Shown here piece by piece: positions 47,201-52,680 of a DNA stretch of 64,000 nucleotides (positions within the stretch are counted from its first letter, which is position 1; each line of letters begins with the position of its first letter). Under the pieces are notes generated by a model. It was not told the origin of the DNA and did not search any database. It saw only the letters and a program-made list of their open reading frames with translations. Position numbers and translations under genes: made by a program. This DNA comes from Alviniconcha marisindica (taxonomy: Eukaryota; Mollusca; Gastropoda; Provannidae): positions 1,912,501 to 1,976,500 of the forward strand of contig JABMCL010002295.1 in NCBI GenBank assembly GCA_018857735.1, read 5' to 3'.

Positions 47201-49589
47201 GTGTTAGTACCAAATGTTTTTATTAACTTTCGGGTTTGTTCTTGTAGCAGAAGTTGCTAGAAGTGCAATTGCTGCATGTTTGATTCAGCTTTGCAAAGAA
47301 CTGACATGGATTGAAATCAGTATATGCTGTGACACACTTTTCAGTGACTTGATTTACACAGAAGAGAATAGGATGGTCACCAAACACACTGAAATTTAAT
47401 TAAAGCTGACAGTAATGACTTACATTTTTTTTATTTTATTTTTATTTTTTAAATTAAACAAAGAAGAATATAGTGACAGCATTTTCTGCGCATCAAGGGA
47501 ACTGGATAGGGCAAGGAAGGGGTCATTTACTGTCTAGTTAACTACAACTGGGTCAGCTCTTTTGGCTGCACCCTATGCTTAGCAACTGTCTGGAGACATT
47601 GATGGGCAACAAAACTTCATTTGATGGGCTGTGAAACCTTTTGCATTATGTGATGTGTTATGTTGCACAGAAGATGCTGACATTATACAACATAAATAAA
47701 GTATTTTTGCTGTGGTGTTGGTGTTGGCTTGTGAGGGGGAGGCATTTTTGTAATGTATATCTCTTCTAATCAAACAAAGTATTTTCCGTCTTTGTTTCCA
47801 ATGTTCATAAATGTATGGCATGTGGAAGGCAGCCATTTTGGGCTGAGGCCAAGGTGCTCATGAGGGGATTTTCTTGGGTACTGTGACTGTGGTGTCAGAC
47901 ATTGCTGGCTTACTTGTTCCTGCCTTTTTAATGACCTTGGCCTTCTTCAGGGTCACAAAGTTGTGTTTCTCAGTAAGTTCTGTGTGATCAAGTTCAAATT
48001 TTGTTTCTTTTTATGCATGTGTGCGCTGAGTCACATGATCATATATTGGTGAGTGTGACTTTCACCTGTATTCAAGGAAAATAATTTGTGGGGGTTTTCT
48101 GCCCCCCCTTTTTTTTGTTTTTTTGTTGATGCTGCTAAAGCTGTACTCTCAGACTTCGTATGATTGTAAAATCCAGTTGAGCTTTACTCTGATCCATTCA
48201 TACCAGTTTTTGTAACCTTTGCATAATAACAAACTACCAGTTTAGACCACTTATGGTGATCTTGAAGAAAATCAGGGTCACACTCACAGCAATACCTGGA
48301 GGTATTTAACTGAAAGTCATGTTATGATTATCCCTGCAACCTTCGACGAACGTTACCAAAAAAATGACAGTCATATATAAATGTTATCCTCTTTGTGTGT
48401 GTGTGTGTGCATGCGTGCGCGTGCTTTTTAACCCAATATATCTTTTTTTCCTCATTCTGGGTGTGATTAACTCGCAAGTAAATATTTATTGAGGAATTAT
48501 ATCTGCTTCATGATTGTCTCCCATGACTTTGTATTAGCATTAATAATTACTGCTTTCAGTAACAGCAGTTTTTTTTTATTTAAGGGAAAAAGATTATTCA
48601 AGGAAATAAATAGCATGTATTTTGCATGCAAATCTGTTGTATTGGCATCTACTTTGATGCTGTTTAACTTTAAGTGAGATTTTTTTAAACTACTATGTAG
48701 TACACATTCATAGCATAAGGTGAGTGGGGGGTAAAAAGTATTTTTGATGTTGAATGGGAGTCGACAGCATTTGCCCTTTTTGTGTCTTTTATGGTTTCAT
48801 AAAGTTCCCATCCTCCTACCCCCCAAGCCAGCTGTGGGCCGTTTTATAACATTGTTATGTTTTGCATGAACTGCATAAAAACATTTCCATTTGGTAAGCT
48901 CTAACATTAGAAATGCTGCAGTACTCACAGTTGTATAGCTCAGTTAACAAAACATTTGCTGCTATTAGTGCTAACTGCTAACTACCATTTTTACACAACA
49001 GAACATTGTTCTTAGGCTGTGGGTGCTCACTTAATTGTTCAGTTCATTTGTAATTGAAATTAAAAAATTCTGTAATTTTGTTTCGGCCTTGCCCTTTGTA
49101 GTCTAACTTCTACATTATGTCATGCAAACTGAAAATGCTTTCTGGGTTTATAACCGTGGAAAGTGAACGAAGTTTGCTGGGTTTGTGTAGAAAGTATTTT
49201 TCTCCATTCACAGGATCTCAGGTCTTGTGTAGCCTTTTCAGCTGCATTGCAGTTCACCTTACCATGAACAAAAACAGTAAAATATGGTTGTTGGATTTTT
49301 CAAAGTATACTTTCTTTACCATGCTTTGCTTAAATGCAAATCTGTTGCAATTCAACAGTAATCATTAACTGTAAAAACTAAGATATTGCTGTGCCTGGTT
49401 GAAAGATCCCATAGTTTTGTTTTAGTTTTTTAGCAGCGACTACTCTTTGGATGACTTAGTAGCCTTTATGCCTCATAATGGGGGGAGGGAGGGGGGGAGT
49501 TTAAATGACAGTTATCAAGACCAACTGACCTTTCCTTTGTTTTACTGTTTCAGGCATGGCGAAGTAACTGGAGTCATACCGATATGTGA
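8042..49589 (+). CDS. ANKHD1: Mask/ANKHD1/ANKRD17 orthologue, whole gene span (36 coding exons seen; 5' end missing)
   Basis: Large scaffold protein with two ankyrin arrays and one KH domain. In flies and mammals this family (Mask, ANKHD1, ANKRD17) is a cofactor of Yorkie/YAP in Hippo signalling and also acts in receptor tyrosine kinase and innate immune signalling; that role is family knowledge. Visible order in residues from the first exon found: acidic N-terminal motif 1-55, ankyrin array 1 (15 repeats) 110-590, coiled coil and Q/A/P-rich linker 700-1134, ankyrin array 2 (10 repeats) 1145-1485, basic and acidic charged stretch 1500-1610, S/N-rich region with basic clusters 1611-1770, KH domain about 1842-1915 with GRGG loop, disordered P/G/S tail to about 2748. 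Thirty-six exons join with consistent phases and GT-AG sites. Human paralogues are about 2,540-2,600 residues, so the visible part is already slightly longer. The family's N-terminal exon with the start codon was not found. Assignment to ANKHD1 versus ANKRD17 is not meaningful here, because the duplication is vertebrate. Confidence 0.96.
8692..8848 (+). CDS. ANKHD1: Mask exon A2: helical segment before ankyrin array 1
   Basis: Acceptor gtaatttttag, donor gtgagt. The frame continues GISKLSSKDGKALTDPEVLR and LTSSVSSALDEATQAI, matching the human segment with the same DPEVLR..LTSSVS..ALDEA pattern. Phase 1 in, phase 2 out. Confidence 0.93.
9472..9607 (+). CDS. ANKHD1: Mask exon A3: first ankyrin repeats of array 1
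   Basis: Acceptor tactttggcag, donor gtatgt. It encodes LSERDAGTVRKLYESG (a degenerate first repeat) and TTEEGESLLSLACSAGYYEL, which is close to identical to the human first array. Direct joining to the preceding exon keeps the frame. Confidence 0.94.
10114..10261 (+). CDS. ANKHD1: Mask exon A4: ankyrin repeats of array 1
   Basis: Acceptor ctgtgagcag, donor gtaaga. It encodes VLLAMNANVEDRGIKGD followed by the repeat TPLMEAASGGFVDIVRLLI and HGADVNAQS. Phase 0 in, phase 1 out. Confidence 0.95.
10505..10521. repeat. Poly-G run
   Basis: Seventeen consecutive G in the intron between exons A4 and A5; such tracts are prone to length error and to unusual structure. Confidence 0.95.
10822..11055 (+). 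CDS. ANKHD1: Mask exon A5: two ankyrin repeats plus start of a third
   Basis: Acceptor tttttgtgcag, donor gtttgt. Repeats NTPLHSAACAGHTNVVKELI and HTPLMEAASAGHVEIAQQLL are followed by INTHSNEFKESALTLACYK, the same junction sequence as in human ANKHD1. Confidence 0.96.
11056..12244 (+). other. Intron A5, no feature seen
   Basis: AT-rich 1.2-kb intron with canonical ends. No open frame of note, no tandem repeat and no recognisable mobile element. Confidence 0.7.
12245..12387 (+). CDS. ANKHD1: Mask exon A6: ankyrin repeats of array 1
   Basis: Acceptor ttttttattcctag, donor gtaggt. It reads GHLEMVKYLLDAGADQEHKT then MHTALMEASMDGHVEVARLL, nearly identical to the human protein. Phase 1 in, phase 0 out. 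Confidence 0.96.
13321..13510 (+). CDS. ANKHD1: Mask exon A7: two ankyrin repeats of array 1
   Basis: Acceptor tgtatgcttgcag, donor gtatgt. It encodes VNMPVDSFESPLTLAACGGH, LLIERGANIEEVNDEGYTP and MEAAREGHEEMVALLL, nearly invariant in the family. Confidence 0.96.
13871..14062 (+). CDS. ANKHD1: Mask exon A8: two ankyrin repeats of array 1
   Basis: Acceptor tttgggtgtccag, donor gtaagc. It encodes GADINAQTEETQETALTLAC, FQDVVQFLIKAGGDLELGC and STPLMEAAQEGHLSLVNYLL. Phase 1 at both ends. The exit codon makes Ser where human ANKHD1 has Gly (TSANVHA versus SGANVHA). Confidence 0.95.
14218..14272 (+). mobile_element. SINE 3' tail (GACTGGGCGTAAAACACCAA type)
   Basis: CCCTGATATAACCGCACTG, then TTGACTGGGCGTAAAACACC and a (TTAC)n end. 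This word recurs on the opposite strand at 54716-54760 and, diverged, at 6421 and 35983. It resembles the conserved tail of molluscan tRNA-derived SINEs. Only the tail is here; exon A8 lies close upstream. Confidence 0.7.
14818..14927 (+). CDS. ANKHD1: Mask exon A9: one ankyrin repeat of array 1
   Basis: Acceptor cttttgtatttcag, donor gtaagt. It encodes ANVHAQTGTNDTALTYACEN and GHTDVAVALLKSGGYL. The usual GADL turn of the repeat is GGYL here. Confidence 0.94.
15579..15666 (+). CDS. ANKHD1: Mask exon A10: one ankyrin repeat of array 1
   Basis: Acceptor gtgtgcatgcacag, donor gtcagt. It encodes EHESEGGRTPLMKAARAGHL then CTVKYLISEG, matching the human repeat almost residue for residue. Phase 0 in, phase 1 out. 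Confidence 0.95.
16856..16983 (+). CDS. ANKHD1: Mask exon A11: one ankyrin repeat of array 1
   Basis: Acceptor gactgttacag, donor gtacca. It encodes GADVNRSTTTNDHTVLSLAC and GGHHQVVELLLASGADANHK. The upstream intron carries long T and C runs. Confidence 0.95.
17401..17559 (+). CDS. ANKHD1: Mask exon A12: last repeat of array 1
   Basis: Acceptor tactgtttccag, donor gtaaga. It encodes DGSTMIIEAAKGGHTNVVKL, the final repeat of the first array, then a non-repeat stretch LMLNSSIDLAQPDMPHVNMA where human ANKHD1 also leaves the repeat fold. Confidence 0.95.
18013..18106 (+). CDS. ANKHD1: Mask exon A13: linker after array 1
   Basis: Acceptor atttgtgttccag, donor gtcagg. It encodes PRVPVQGLAHIVPPNEPDSQ. 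The PRVP...L..VVPP.EPD pattern is the human counterpart, so this short exon is supported by homology as well as phase. Confidence 0.9.
18332..18446 (+). repeat. 66-bp tandem duplication in intron A13
   Basis: Two copies of TCTATTCTGTGTACTTCTTT...TTTAGATGTCCATTCC start at 18332 and 18398, with three or so differences. Confidence 0.88.
18941..19125 (+). CDS. ANKHD1: Mask exon A14: low-conservation linker
   Basis: Acceptor ttctttcaaacag, donor gtgaga. It encodes GKTADRQNGGKMLGKRALPA, then a polar stretch ending LADLTDEKATEK. Phase 1 in, phase 0 out. Homology is weak; splice signals and an open frame carry the call. Confidence 0.85.
20355..20459 (+). repeat. Minisatellite, three ~25-55-bp spaced copies
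   Basis: The word TTGGGAATTGACCACCTCTT followed by GGGAGGAA occurs three times with small changes (AACTGACCATC in the middle copy). Confidence 0.88.
20607..20628. repeat. Poly-C run followed by poly-A
   Basis: Twenty-two C, then TCC and nine A. Likely length-polymorphic. Confidence 0.95.
21660..21750 (+). repeat. Minisatellite of TTTGAAAATGGGCCCACCCA units
   Basis: Four copies of TGAAAA(t/c)(t)GGGCCCAC at irregular 20-30-bp spacing; GGGCCC is self-complementary in every copy. Confidence 0.88.
22787..22897 (+). CDS. ANKHD1: Mask exon A15: coiled-coil segment (alternative end 22915)
   Basis: Acceptor ggtggtgtgtacag. It encodes VEAIINNIMAKELLGP and EEQLQRKQQILEELQK, the counterpart of the human ILKELQKVERQLQMK coiled coil. 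Two in-frame donors exist. Ending at 22897 (gtgaac) joins ELQK to the next exon's VEREL exactly as in human. Ending at 22915 (gtaagc) adds six residues, VNKHQY. The shorter form is preferred on homology. Confidence 0.88.
23791..24505 (+). CDS. ANKHD1: Mask exon A16: coiled coil plus Q/A/P/S-rich linker
   Basis: Acceptor acatggtgattttcag, donor gtgagg. It starts VERELQEKAQAQQQLEQQQQ (coiled coil) and continues as a 238-codon low-complexity linker containing an Ala run, DLVVQLPKLLTNPDL and a Pro/Gln tract near 24365-24420. The linker GC content is higher than in flanking introns. Confidence 0.93.
25156..25400 (+). CDS. ANKHD1: Mask exon A17: glutamine-rich linker
   Basis: Acceptor tccctcatttggcag, donor gtctgt. 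It encodes a Gln/Leu-rich segment with CAG runs around 25242-25270, for example LQQLTFPQLTSQQQEQLLQH. The phase is correct on both sides (1 in, 0 out). Confidence 0.9.
25679..25738 (+). repeat. 31-bp tandem duplication
   Basis: GATTGTCTTATTGGGTTGGT plus TTTATTT occurs at 25679 and again at 25710 without mismatch. Confidence 0.9.
27062..27217 (+). repeat. 78-bp tandem duplication
   Basis: Two copies starting GGTAAAGAGCTTTTAATCAA (27062 and 27140) and ending AACATATACCAGGA, with four or so substitutions. Confidence 0.92.
27165..27490 (+). repeat. Dispersed repeat family, copy A
   Basis: It shares a long ordered series of words with 55498-55885 on the same strand: TTAACCAGT, AAGAT..., GGTCAGACATACCAG, ATGTATCTGACCAGTT, CCACTTT and CACACC.GTTTGAAAAATGT. 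Type unknown; no coding capacity. The 78-bp duplication overlaps its left end. Confidence 0.75.
27826..28029 (+). CDS. ANKHD1: Mask exon A18: Gln/Ala-rich linker
   Basis: Acceptor gccattaacacag, donor gtactg. Exactly 68 codons, phase 0 to 0, Gln-rich then Ala/Thr-rich, ending PSAVATPSVPVDKTQ. The exon could be skipped without a frameshift. Confidence 0.87.
28030..30031 (+). other. Intron A18 (2.0 kb), nothing further seen
   Basis: AT-rich intron with canonical ends. No repeat family, exon or RNA recognised. Confidence 0.7.
30032..30185 (+). CDS. ANKHD1: Mask exon A19: first repeat of ankyrin array 2
   Basis: Acceptor ttctgtttttagcag, donor gtacca. It encodes DVDSQTESNHDTALTLACAG and LVSLLLAKGADIEHRDKK, aligned with human DIDAHTESNHDTALTLACAG. 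The acceptor is a tandem NAGNAG (30030-30034), so one Gln codon at 30032-30034 may be included or skipped. Confidence 0.95.
30754..30899 (+). CDS. ANKHD1: Mask exon A20: ankyrin repeats of array 2
   Basis: Acceptor aagaattgcattgcag, donor gtggga. It encodes GFTPLILGATAGHLEVVEIL, HGADIEAQSERTKDTPLSLA and SGGRYE. A second copy of this donor sequence lies 92 bp downstream in the intron. Confidence 0.96.
30882..31115 (+). repeat. ~92-bp tandem repeat spanning the exon A20 donor
   Basis: GGGGGTAGATACGAGGTGGG at the exon end reappears as GGGGTTAGATACAAGGTGGG 92 bp later, followed by GGATTTGACAGAGTGCGT. A third, 5'-shortened copy begins near 31089. The duplicated unit contains the splice donor. Confidence 0.85.
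31204..31346 (+). CDS. ANKHD1: Mask exon A21: ankyrin repeats of array 2
   Basis: Acceptor catgatttgttgcag, donor gttaga. It encodes VVELLLARGANKEHRNVSDY and TPLSLAASGGYVNIIKLLLS, practically identical to the human repeats. Phase 0 in, phase 2 out. Confidence 0.96.
31944..32049 (+). CDS. ANKHD1: Mask exon A22: ankyrin repeat of array 2
   Basis: Acceptor ggtaatattgcag, donor gttagc. It encodes TGSKLGISPLMLAAMNGHTQ and AVKLLLDMGSDINAQ. Phase 2 in, phase 0 out. Confidence 0.96.
32482..32589 (+). CDS. ANKHD1: Mask exon A23: ankyrin repeat of array 2
   Basis: Acceptor gggttgttttcag, donor gtaaca. Thirty-six codons, phase 0 to 0, encoding IETNRNTALTLACFQGRHEV and VSLLVDRKANIEHRAK. Confidence 0.96.
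33175..33412 (+). CDS. ANKHD1: Mask exon A24: two ankyrin repeats of array 2
   Basis: Acceptor actctgtttgtcag, donor gtgagt. It encodes TGLTPLMEAASGGYVEVGRV, GADVNAPPVPSSRDTALTIA and KNKKGNSPLWLACNG. The APPVPSSRDTALTIAADKGHY stretch is a family hallmark. Confidence 0.96.
33842..34038 (+). CDS. ANKHD1: Mask exon A25: last ankyrin repeats of array 2
   Basis: Acceptor gtttttattcag, donor gtaggc. It encodes GGHLDVVQLLVTAGADIDSQ, the final repeat CLMAAFRKGHIKVVKWMVKH and QFPSDTELQRFISTVADK. The usual ITPLM of the final repeat reads VSCLM here. Confidence 0.95.
34259..34476 (+). CDS. ANKHD1: Mask exon A26: helical, strongly basic segment
   Basis: Acceptor ttttgtcttccag, donor gtgagt. It encodes ELQKKCQQCMDIIVSAKDRQ, AAEANKNANSLLQEIDRERE and the Lys/Arg run AAKRRERRKERKKKEKLEK, the counterpart of human AAKREKRKEKRKKKKEEQ. 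If the donor were not used, an in-frame TGA (34478-34480) would end the protein. Confidence 0.95.
34870..34915 (-). mobile_element. LINE-type 3' end remnant
   Basis: On the minus strand it reads TGTAGGCACTCTAGAAATCT then CCC(ATT)n. This is the usual form of CR1/L2-type LINE 3' termini (..GCGCTATATAAAT..ATTATTATT). Only the end is convincing. Confidence 0.45.
35378..35499 (+). CDS. ANKHD1: Mask exon A27: acidic segment
   Basis: Acceptor ttcttttctgctgcag, donor gtatgt. It encodes NSSPEPESESGVQDQDIDED, DDEENVRVEPPSATVTSTI. The VEPPSAT.T.TIG ending matches human IEPPSATTTTTIG. Confidence 0.94.
35983..36017 (+). mobile_element. Diverged SINE tail
   Basis: CTTGATATGACCCACATGGG then TTGACTGGATGTGAAA parallels the 14.2-kb tail (CCTGATATAACC...TTGACTGGGCGTAAAA). 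Confidence 0.45.
36249..36725 (+). CDS. ANKHD1: Mask exon A28: Ser/Asn-rich region with basic clusters
   Basis: Acceptor gtttctgtttgttgcag, donor gtaagt. It is mostly disordered Ser/Thr/Asn-rich sequence. Two basic clusters could act in nuclear import: EMRKNRRNKKEKLLEA near 36436-36480 and ANSKRKRND near 36670-36696. Human ANKHD1 has NRKNKKNKTKE in the same place. The import role is inferred. Confidence 0.92.
37362..37461 (+). CDS. ANKHD1: Mask exon A29: short linker
   Basis: Acceptor ggcttgctttctgcag, donor gtgaga. It encodes GVGDLDDFGPKSLLPNKEID and RLSKNMDKVKIGT. No clear human counterpart, but the phase (1 in, 2 out) fits both neighbours. Confidence 0.88.
38280..38396 (+). CDS. ANKHD1: Mask exon A30: linker leading into KH domain (alternative start 38274)
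   Basis: It encodes SDTLNMSERDSNLAPKLSPL, GTSPRKGQRKDEGWKEVTRK, matching human SPKRGQKREEGWKEVVRR. Donor gtaagt. Acceptors at 38278-38279 and 38272-38273 are 6 bp apart and both in frame; the upstream one adds two residues (Phe-Ser). Confidence 0.9.
38594..38743 (+). CDS. ANKHD1: Mask exon A31: KH domain core
   Basis: Acceptor tgtctggttgcag, donor gtaaga. It encodes SKRVTVPANVISRVIGRGGC, NINSIRDASSAHVDIEKSQK and GAVERVITIK. VIGRGGCNI is the KH type I GXXG loop that grips single-stranded RNA or DNA. The first helix and first two strands are all present. Confidence 0.97.
39806..41724 (+). CDS. ANKHD1: Mask exon A32: KH C-terminal helix and long disordered tail
   Basis: Acceptor tgttgtatccaacag, donor gtatgt; 1,919 bp, the largest exon. 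It opens with GSAEATRMAQAMITLLVMEP, the last helix of the KH domain, then EKDLSEIISGVKGKP. The remainder (about 600 residues) is Pro/Gly/Ser/Asn-rich and predicted disordered. It includes FHLWNNTSPTPILTKKEDFA (near 40606-40665), a PAM2-like STLNPNAPDFQA (41142-41177), a conserved-looking helix VHPAFLHLASQLGNINVDMG (near 41352-41411) and Gly/Pro runs. The exon is markedly GC-rich compared with adjoining introns. Confidence 0.95.
42559..42777 (+). CDS. ANKHD1: Mask exon A33: C-terminal conserved patch
   Basis: Acceptor gtgcttgttttccag, donor gtaaac. It encodes DSAPTTPVRPSNIGSPMPPC, DDRRVIRPIGGERAAQRKLP and FNKMVWGYT. DRR...PIG.ERA..R followed by a W-containing motif corresponds to human DRKIPPPIGTERLARIRQG and SGIWSFG. 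Confidence 0.92.
43341..43561 (+). CDS. ANKHD1: Mask exon A34: C-terminal tail
   Basis: Acceptor ttgtttgtaacag, donor gtgagt. It encodes EMGKDWMPPTNPQMTAAALP, an S/T/P-rich stretch and GISGFQETFAGSGIDPSADP. Phase 1 in, phase 0 out. Homology is low, but the frame and splice signals are good. Confidence 0.88.
43562..46893 (+). other. Intron A34 (3.3 kb)
   Basis: Canonical gtgagt...tgcag ends. It contains T-, A- and G-runs but no tandem unit, mobile element or exon I can support. Confidence 0.75.
46894..47067 (+). CDS. ANKHD1: Mask exon A35: penultimate exon with Gly run
   Basis: Acceptor aatggcctttgcag. It encodes NPQMMMQQMYSNGLNYNLPN, MFGSRGGGGGGG and MAMWNQGIKAGPNEAGDSE. Donor gtagag at 47068 is weak. 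Without it, reading continues 17 codons to a TAG at 47116-47118; another donor-like gtagac sits at 47115. The spliced form is preferred because the next exon gives a human-like ending. Confidence 0.82.
47068..49553 (+). other. Intron A35 (2.5 kb)
   Basis: From a weak gtagag donor to a strong tttactgtttcag acceptor. If retained, translation ends at the TAG at 47116. No other feature beyond a short GT/GC run near 48394-48423. Confidence 0.65.
49554..49589 (+). CDS. ANKHD1: Mask exon A36: terminal coding exon
   Basis: Acceptor tttgttttactgtttcag. It encodes AWRSNWSHTDM and stop TGA at 49587-49589. Human ANKHD1 ends IWPGTWAPHIGNMHLKYVN, so the spaced tryptophan pair followed by a polar D/N-M is likely the same tail, shortened. 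Reading in another phase gives a longer tail ending at 49615-49617, which would require the 47115 donor. Confidence 0.72.
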   Translation, partial: AWRSNWSHTDM

Positions 49590-50148
49590 GGATGTACCAA
49601 GCCTAAAACAAGTTTAAATGGCCGTGAATCACAAGTGATTTTGGACATCATTGTGTTACCTTGATTTGGAATGGGGAAATATACTTTCCAGTTATTACTA
49701 TTTCTGTGCGTTTAGTGCTGATGCTCATGTATGAGTGAGCGTCAATTTGCACGAGGGTTTTGAACGTGCATGGTTGGTTAATTTCACCATGCTTGTGTTC
49801 AGTACAGTCAACTCTTTCTCCCTCTTTCTTTTTCTTTTCATTTTTTTTTCCTTTGGATGAACTTTATTTAGATTTTTCCTTTCTGATGATAGGAAGAATG
49901 TCACTTATGAATGTAAGAAGAAGAAGAAAATAAGCTTGGAAAAGTATGAGATGAAAACTTGTTTGGTGCACTATTTTGTGTACATGTGGCTGTGTGTATT
50001 TGAGAGGAGTGTTGTATGTGGACGTGTGTTAAGTATGTATAAATTGGTGGTTTCTCTCAGCACTCCAGTCCAACCAGAAAGGTCACAGGTGCAACCCTTT
50101 TCTCAGTAATTCTCAGTCTAAGCACACATTTACTTGACATGCTTCTCT

Positions 50149-50177
<29 letters not shown>
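50149..50177. repeat. Poly-C run, 29 bp
   Basis: The longest homopolymer in the window, lying in the presumed 3' UTR; length is likely unreliable. Confidence 0.95.
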
Positions 50178-50179
<2 letters not shown>

Positions 50180-50883
50180 CAACATACACAATACTTCTTC
50201 TCAGACTAAAAAATAGTGCAGTAGCAATGACATTACCCAAGAGTGTAGGCGACAAATGTGCTCGAACACCTGCCATGGCCAACACAGAAAGTACATATAC
50301 TACGTAACATCGGGCGCTTATGTAAGGATGCAATTTGTGTGAGAATGTGCATCTGATTATGCATGTGTAGTTGTTTTTTAAAGACGGCACTTCACACTAC
50401 TAGAACTGTAATGTAAAACTGGCCTTGAACACTCTGTGTCTGTAAAAGGACTAGCCTTCTCAAGTCAGAACCGGTTTTACATTGTTCAGCAGGAAGAAGG
50501 GACCGAAATGGAAAACTCGCTCACATGCACACACATTTAAAAATCGAGAAGGGACAGTCATACAAAACAACGTCAGCCTAGTGCCATATGTGTCACACCC
50601 CTTCGTGTTTGGCATGGTATGTGCATGCACAGGCATCAAATGGAAAAATACCAGAGTCTGGCCACCACCACCCTTGCTGTATTTTGCACACACGATTCAG
50701 TCAGTCGATCATCATAACTTTAAGACTAAACGGTTAATTGTTGGAACATCTCAAAACAAAACAAAATCTATTTTTAATTTCAGGTTGAGGTATAAAAAAC
50801 AAGAAAAAAAACAAGCAAGTAATTAATTGCTGAGGTGTTTTATTTAAATCTTGAAGACCTTACAGAGTAATTCCAATGGGGAA

Positions 50884-50889
50884 AATAAA
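50884..50889 (+). terminator. Candidate polyadenylation signal AATAAA
   Basis: First AATAAA hexamer seen after the stop codon, in an A-rich context, with a GT/T-rich stretch (gttttctatttttatt) about 35 bp downstream. Confidence 0.3.
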
Positions 50890-51094
50890 AATAGTACAGT
50901 CCTACTCACTTCATAAAGTTTTCTATTTTTATTATGACTGGGCTCTTCTACATGTTGGACAAAATATATTTTTAGAAAGTTTCTTTAAGCCAGATCTTTC
51001 AAATATTGCCAGTCAGCTGATATTGATAGAATTTCATGATTACAACAGTCTGAAAGATAACTGAATGAACTATTTTCGTAGTCAAGCTGTTGGA

Positions 51095-51278
51095 TTTTAT
51101 TTAAACTTTGTGGGAGTGTTAAATTGTGCTAAACAAAACTGTTTCTGGTGCATAGTGTATACGTATAAAAGAGAAAGGGTGGTGTCTTTTATTTAAACTT
51201 TGTGGGAGTGTTAAATTGTGCTAAACAAAACTGTTTCTGGTGCATAGTGTATACGTATAAAAGAGAAAGGGTGTTGTC
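51095..51278 (+). repeat. Near-perfect 92-bp tandem duplication
   Basis: Copy 1 begins TTTTATTTAAACTTTGTGGG at 51095 and copy 2 begins identically at 51187; the two copies agree over the 92-bp unit. The unit includes a TATAAAA-like word. Confidence 0.95.
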
Positions 51279-51765
51279 TTTGGTGTCATAGTTCAGGAGC
51301 TGTGTGAGTCGAGGTGGCCATCCTGGGCTGTCCGTCCTAATGAGCCTTCTGGCTTCTGTGGATGTAAAGATTTATTGAACCATGCTTCGGCATTGGTCAC
51401 AGCTTGTCCCTAATATGTCAGCCGACATCTGAGGACATTAAGCATCACTTCATCATCATCATCTTTGGTGTCTCTGTTGACTATAGCATGCAAGCAAACA
51501 GAAGGAAATCGGCAGTGGTCACTGAAAGGAAGAAGTGCAACTGAACTGGGGTGCACAAAGGACGGTATTAGCCCCAGAACAACTTACTTTGAGAAGCACA
51601 TTAATCCCTGTTGACATGAGCCATGACAGTTTGACTCGGATTACTTAGCTTATCATTGCTTCGGGGGGATGGTTAATATGGAGCCTTTGGCAATAAACCG
51701 AACACCGCCCGGAGATTCTATGGTTGTGGCGTATCATAGTTGGGAATAGCTGGGTGTGGCATGTG

Positions 51766-52246
51766 TAGTAATAATAATAATGATGTACATTTATCATGCG
51801 CTCATCAATGTCCTGAGCGCTCACATGATACATATTAACCTAAATACAATATTCTATACACACGTAGAGCACAATCCTACCAAAACAATTTACACAAAGG
51901 ATACAGAAAAACAAACGAAGATACGCGTACAAATCTCAATCAATTGAGACATCTATGACTGGTGTGCGTGCGCTCGCCCCCCCTCCCCCATCCACCCATG
52001 CACACATGCATATGCGCATATATGTATATGCATATGCATGCACACACTCACACACACACACACTGACTAGCAGAAACTGGGTATTGATATTAGTTGGGGC
52101 GGAAATACTGTGAGAAGAGGAAGGCTTTAGTTCGGCTTTAAAATATGACAGAGTTGAACAGTGTCTAAGGTCTTGTGGGAGTGAATTCCAAATGTGCTGT
52201 CCAAAGCAAGAGAAAGTGCGAATGCCATGAGTTTTGCGAGTCCCCA
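51766..52246 (-). mobile_element. Decayed non-LTR retrotransposon (CR1/L2-like) 3' end
   Basis: On the minus strand 52246-52090 reads GIRTFSCFGQHIWNSLPQDL, RHCSTLSYFKAELK and, after a one-base frame slip, AFLFSQYFRPN and a stop. The FG..WNSLP..LR....L..FK..LK..LF pattern is the typical C-terminal end of CR1/L2-like LINE reverse-transcriptase proteins. The 3' untranslated part ends GCGCATGATAAATGTACATC and (ATT)n near 51781-51770, as expected for such elements. CA and GC-rich inserts interrupt it. It is a 5'-truncated, non-functional copy. Confidence 0.8.
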
Positions 52247-52642
52247 TGGCGCGGGGAGGGGGGGGGGGAGACATACCGGCACAAACTCCAAGCACTGGTT
52301 TACGACATCCTTCCTTCAAGGAGGAAGGTGCCGGAAAGCGATGCTCGGAGTGCGATACCGGCACTGCAGGTTTGGAGTGGCTGCCGACGGCGGTGGTGGC
52401 AAGGCTTATTTACCACTGACACAGTGCGGCATGACCACTGTGCTCTTTCTAGCTCAGTGGGCATCACCCAAGAGAATGAAAAAGATACTACAACTGAGAC
52501 CACACACATACACAAGAACACTCGCGCACGCACACCCACACGAACACACACTCGCACGCACTGACACACACTCGCTGCCGAGAAACCCGCAGCGAGCCAG
52601 CGAGTCAACGCGCGGCTATGGCCGCAGTGACTATCGTTTTTT

Positions 52643-52680
52643 TATAATGATGAAGGGGATTTCTATGGCGCCCCTCTGCG
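52643..52680 (-). mobile_element. Second LINE-type 3' terminus
   Basis: The plus strand reads ATAATGATGAAGGGGATTTC then TATGGCGCCCCTCTGCG, the reverse of the CGC.ATA.AAAT..ATTAT terminus of CR1/L2-like elements. Same orientation as the neighbouring LINE. Confidence 0.4.

Larger units (their letters stand above)
49590..50889 (+). other. Probable 3' untranslated region of the Mask gene
   Basis: It follows the stop codon. It includes T-rich stretches and a C29 run at 50149-50177. The end is set only by the first clear AATAAA downstream, at 50884-50889; the true 3' end is unknown. Confidence 0.4.
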
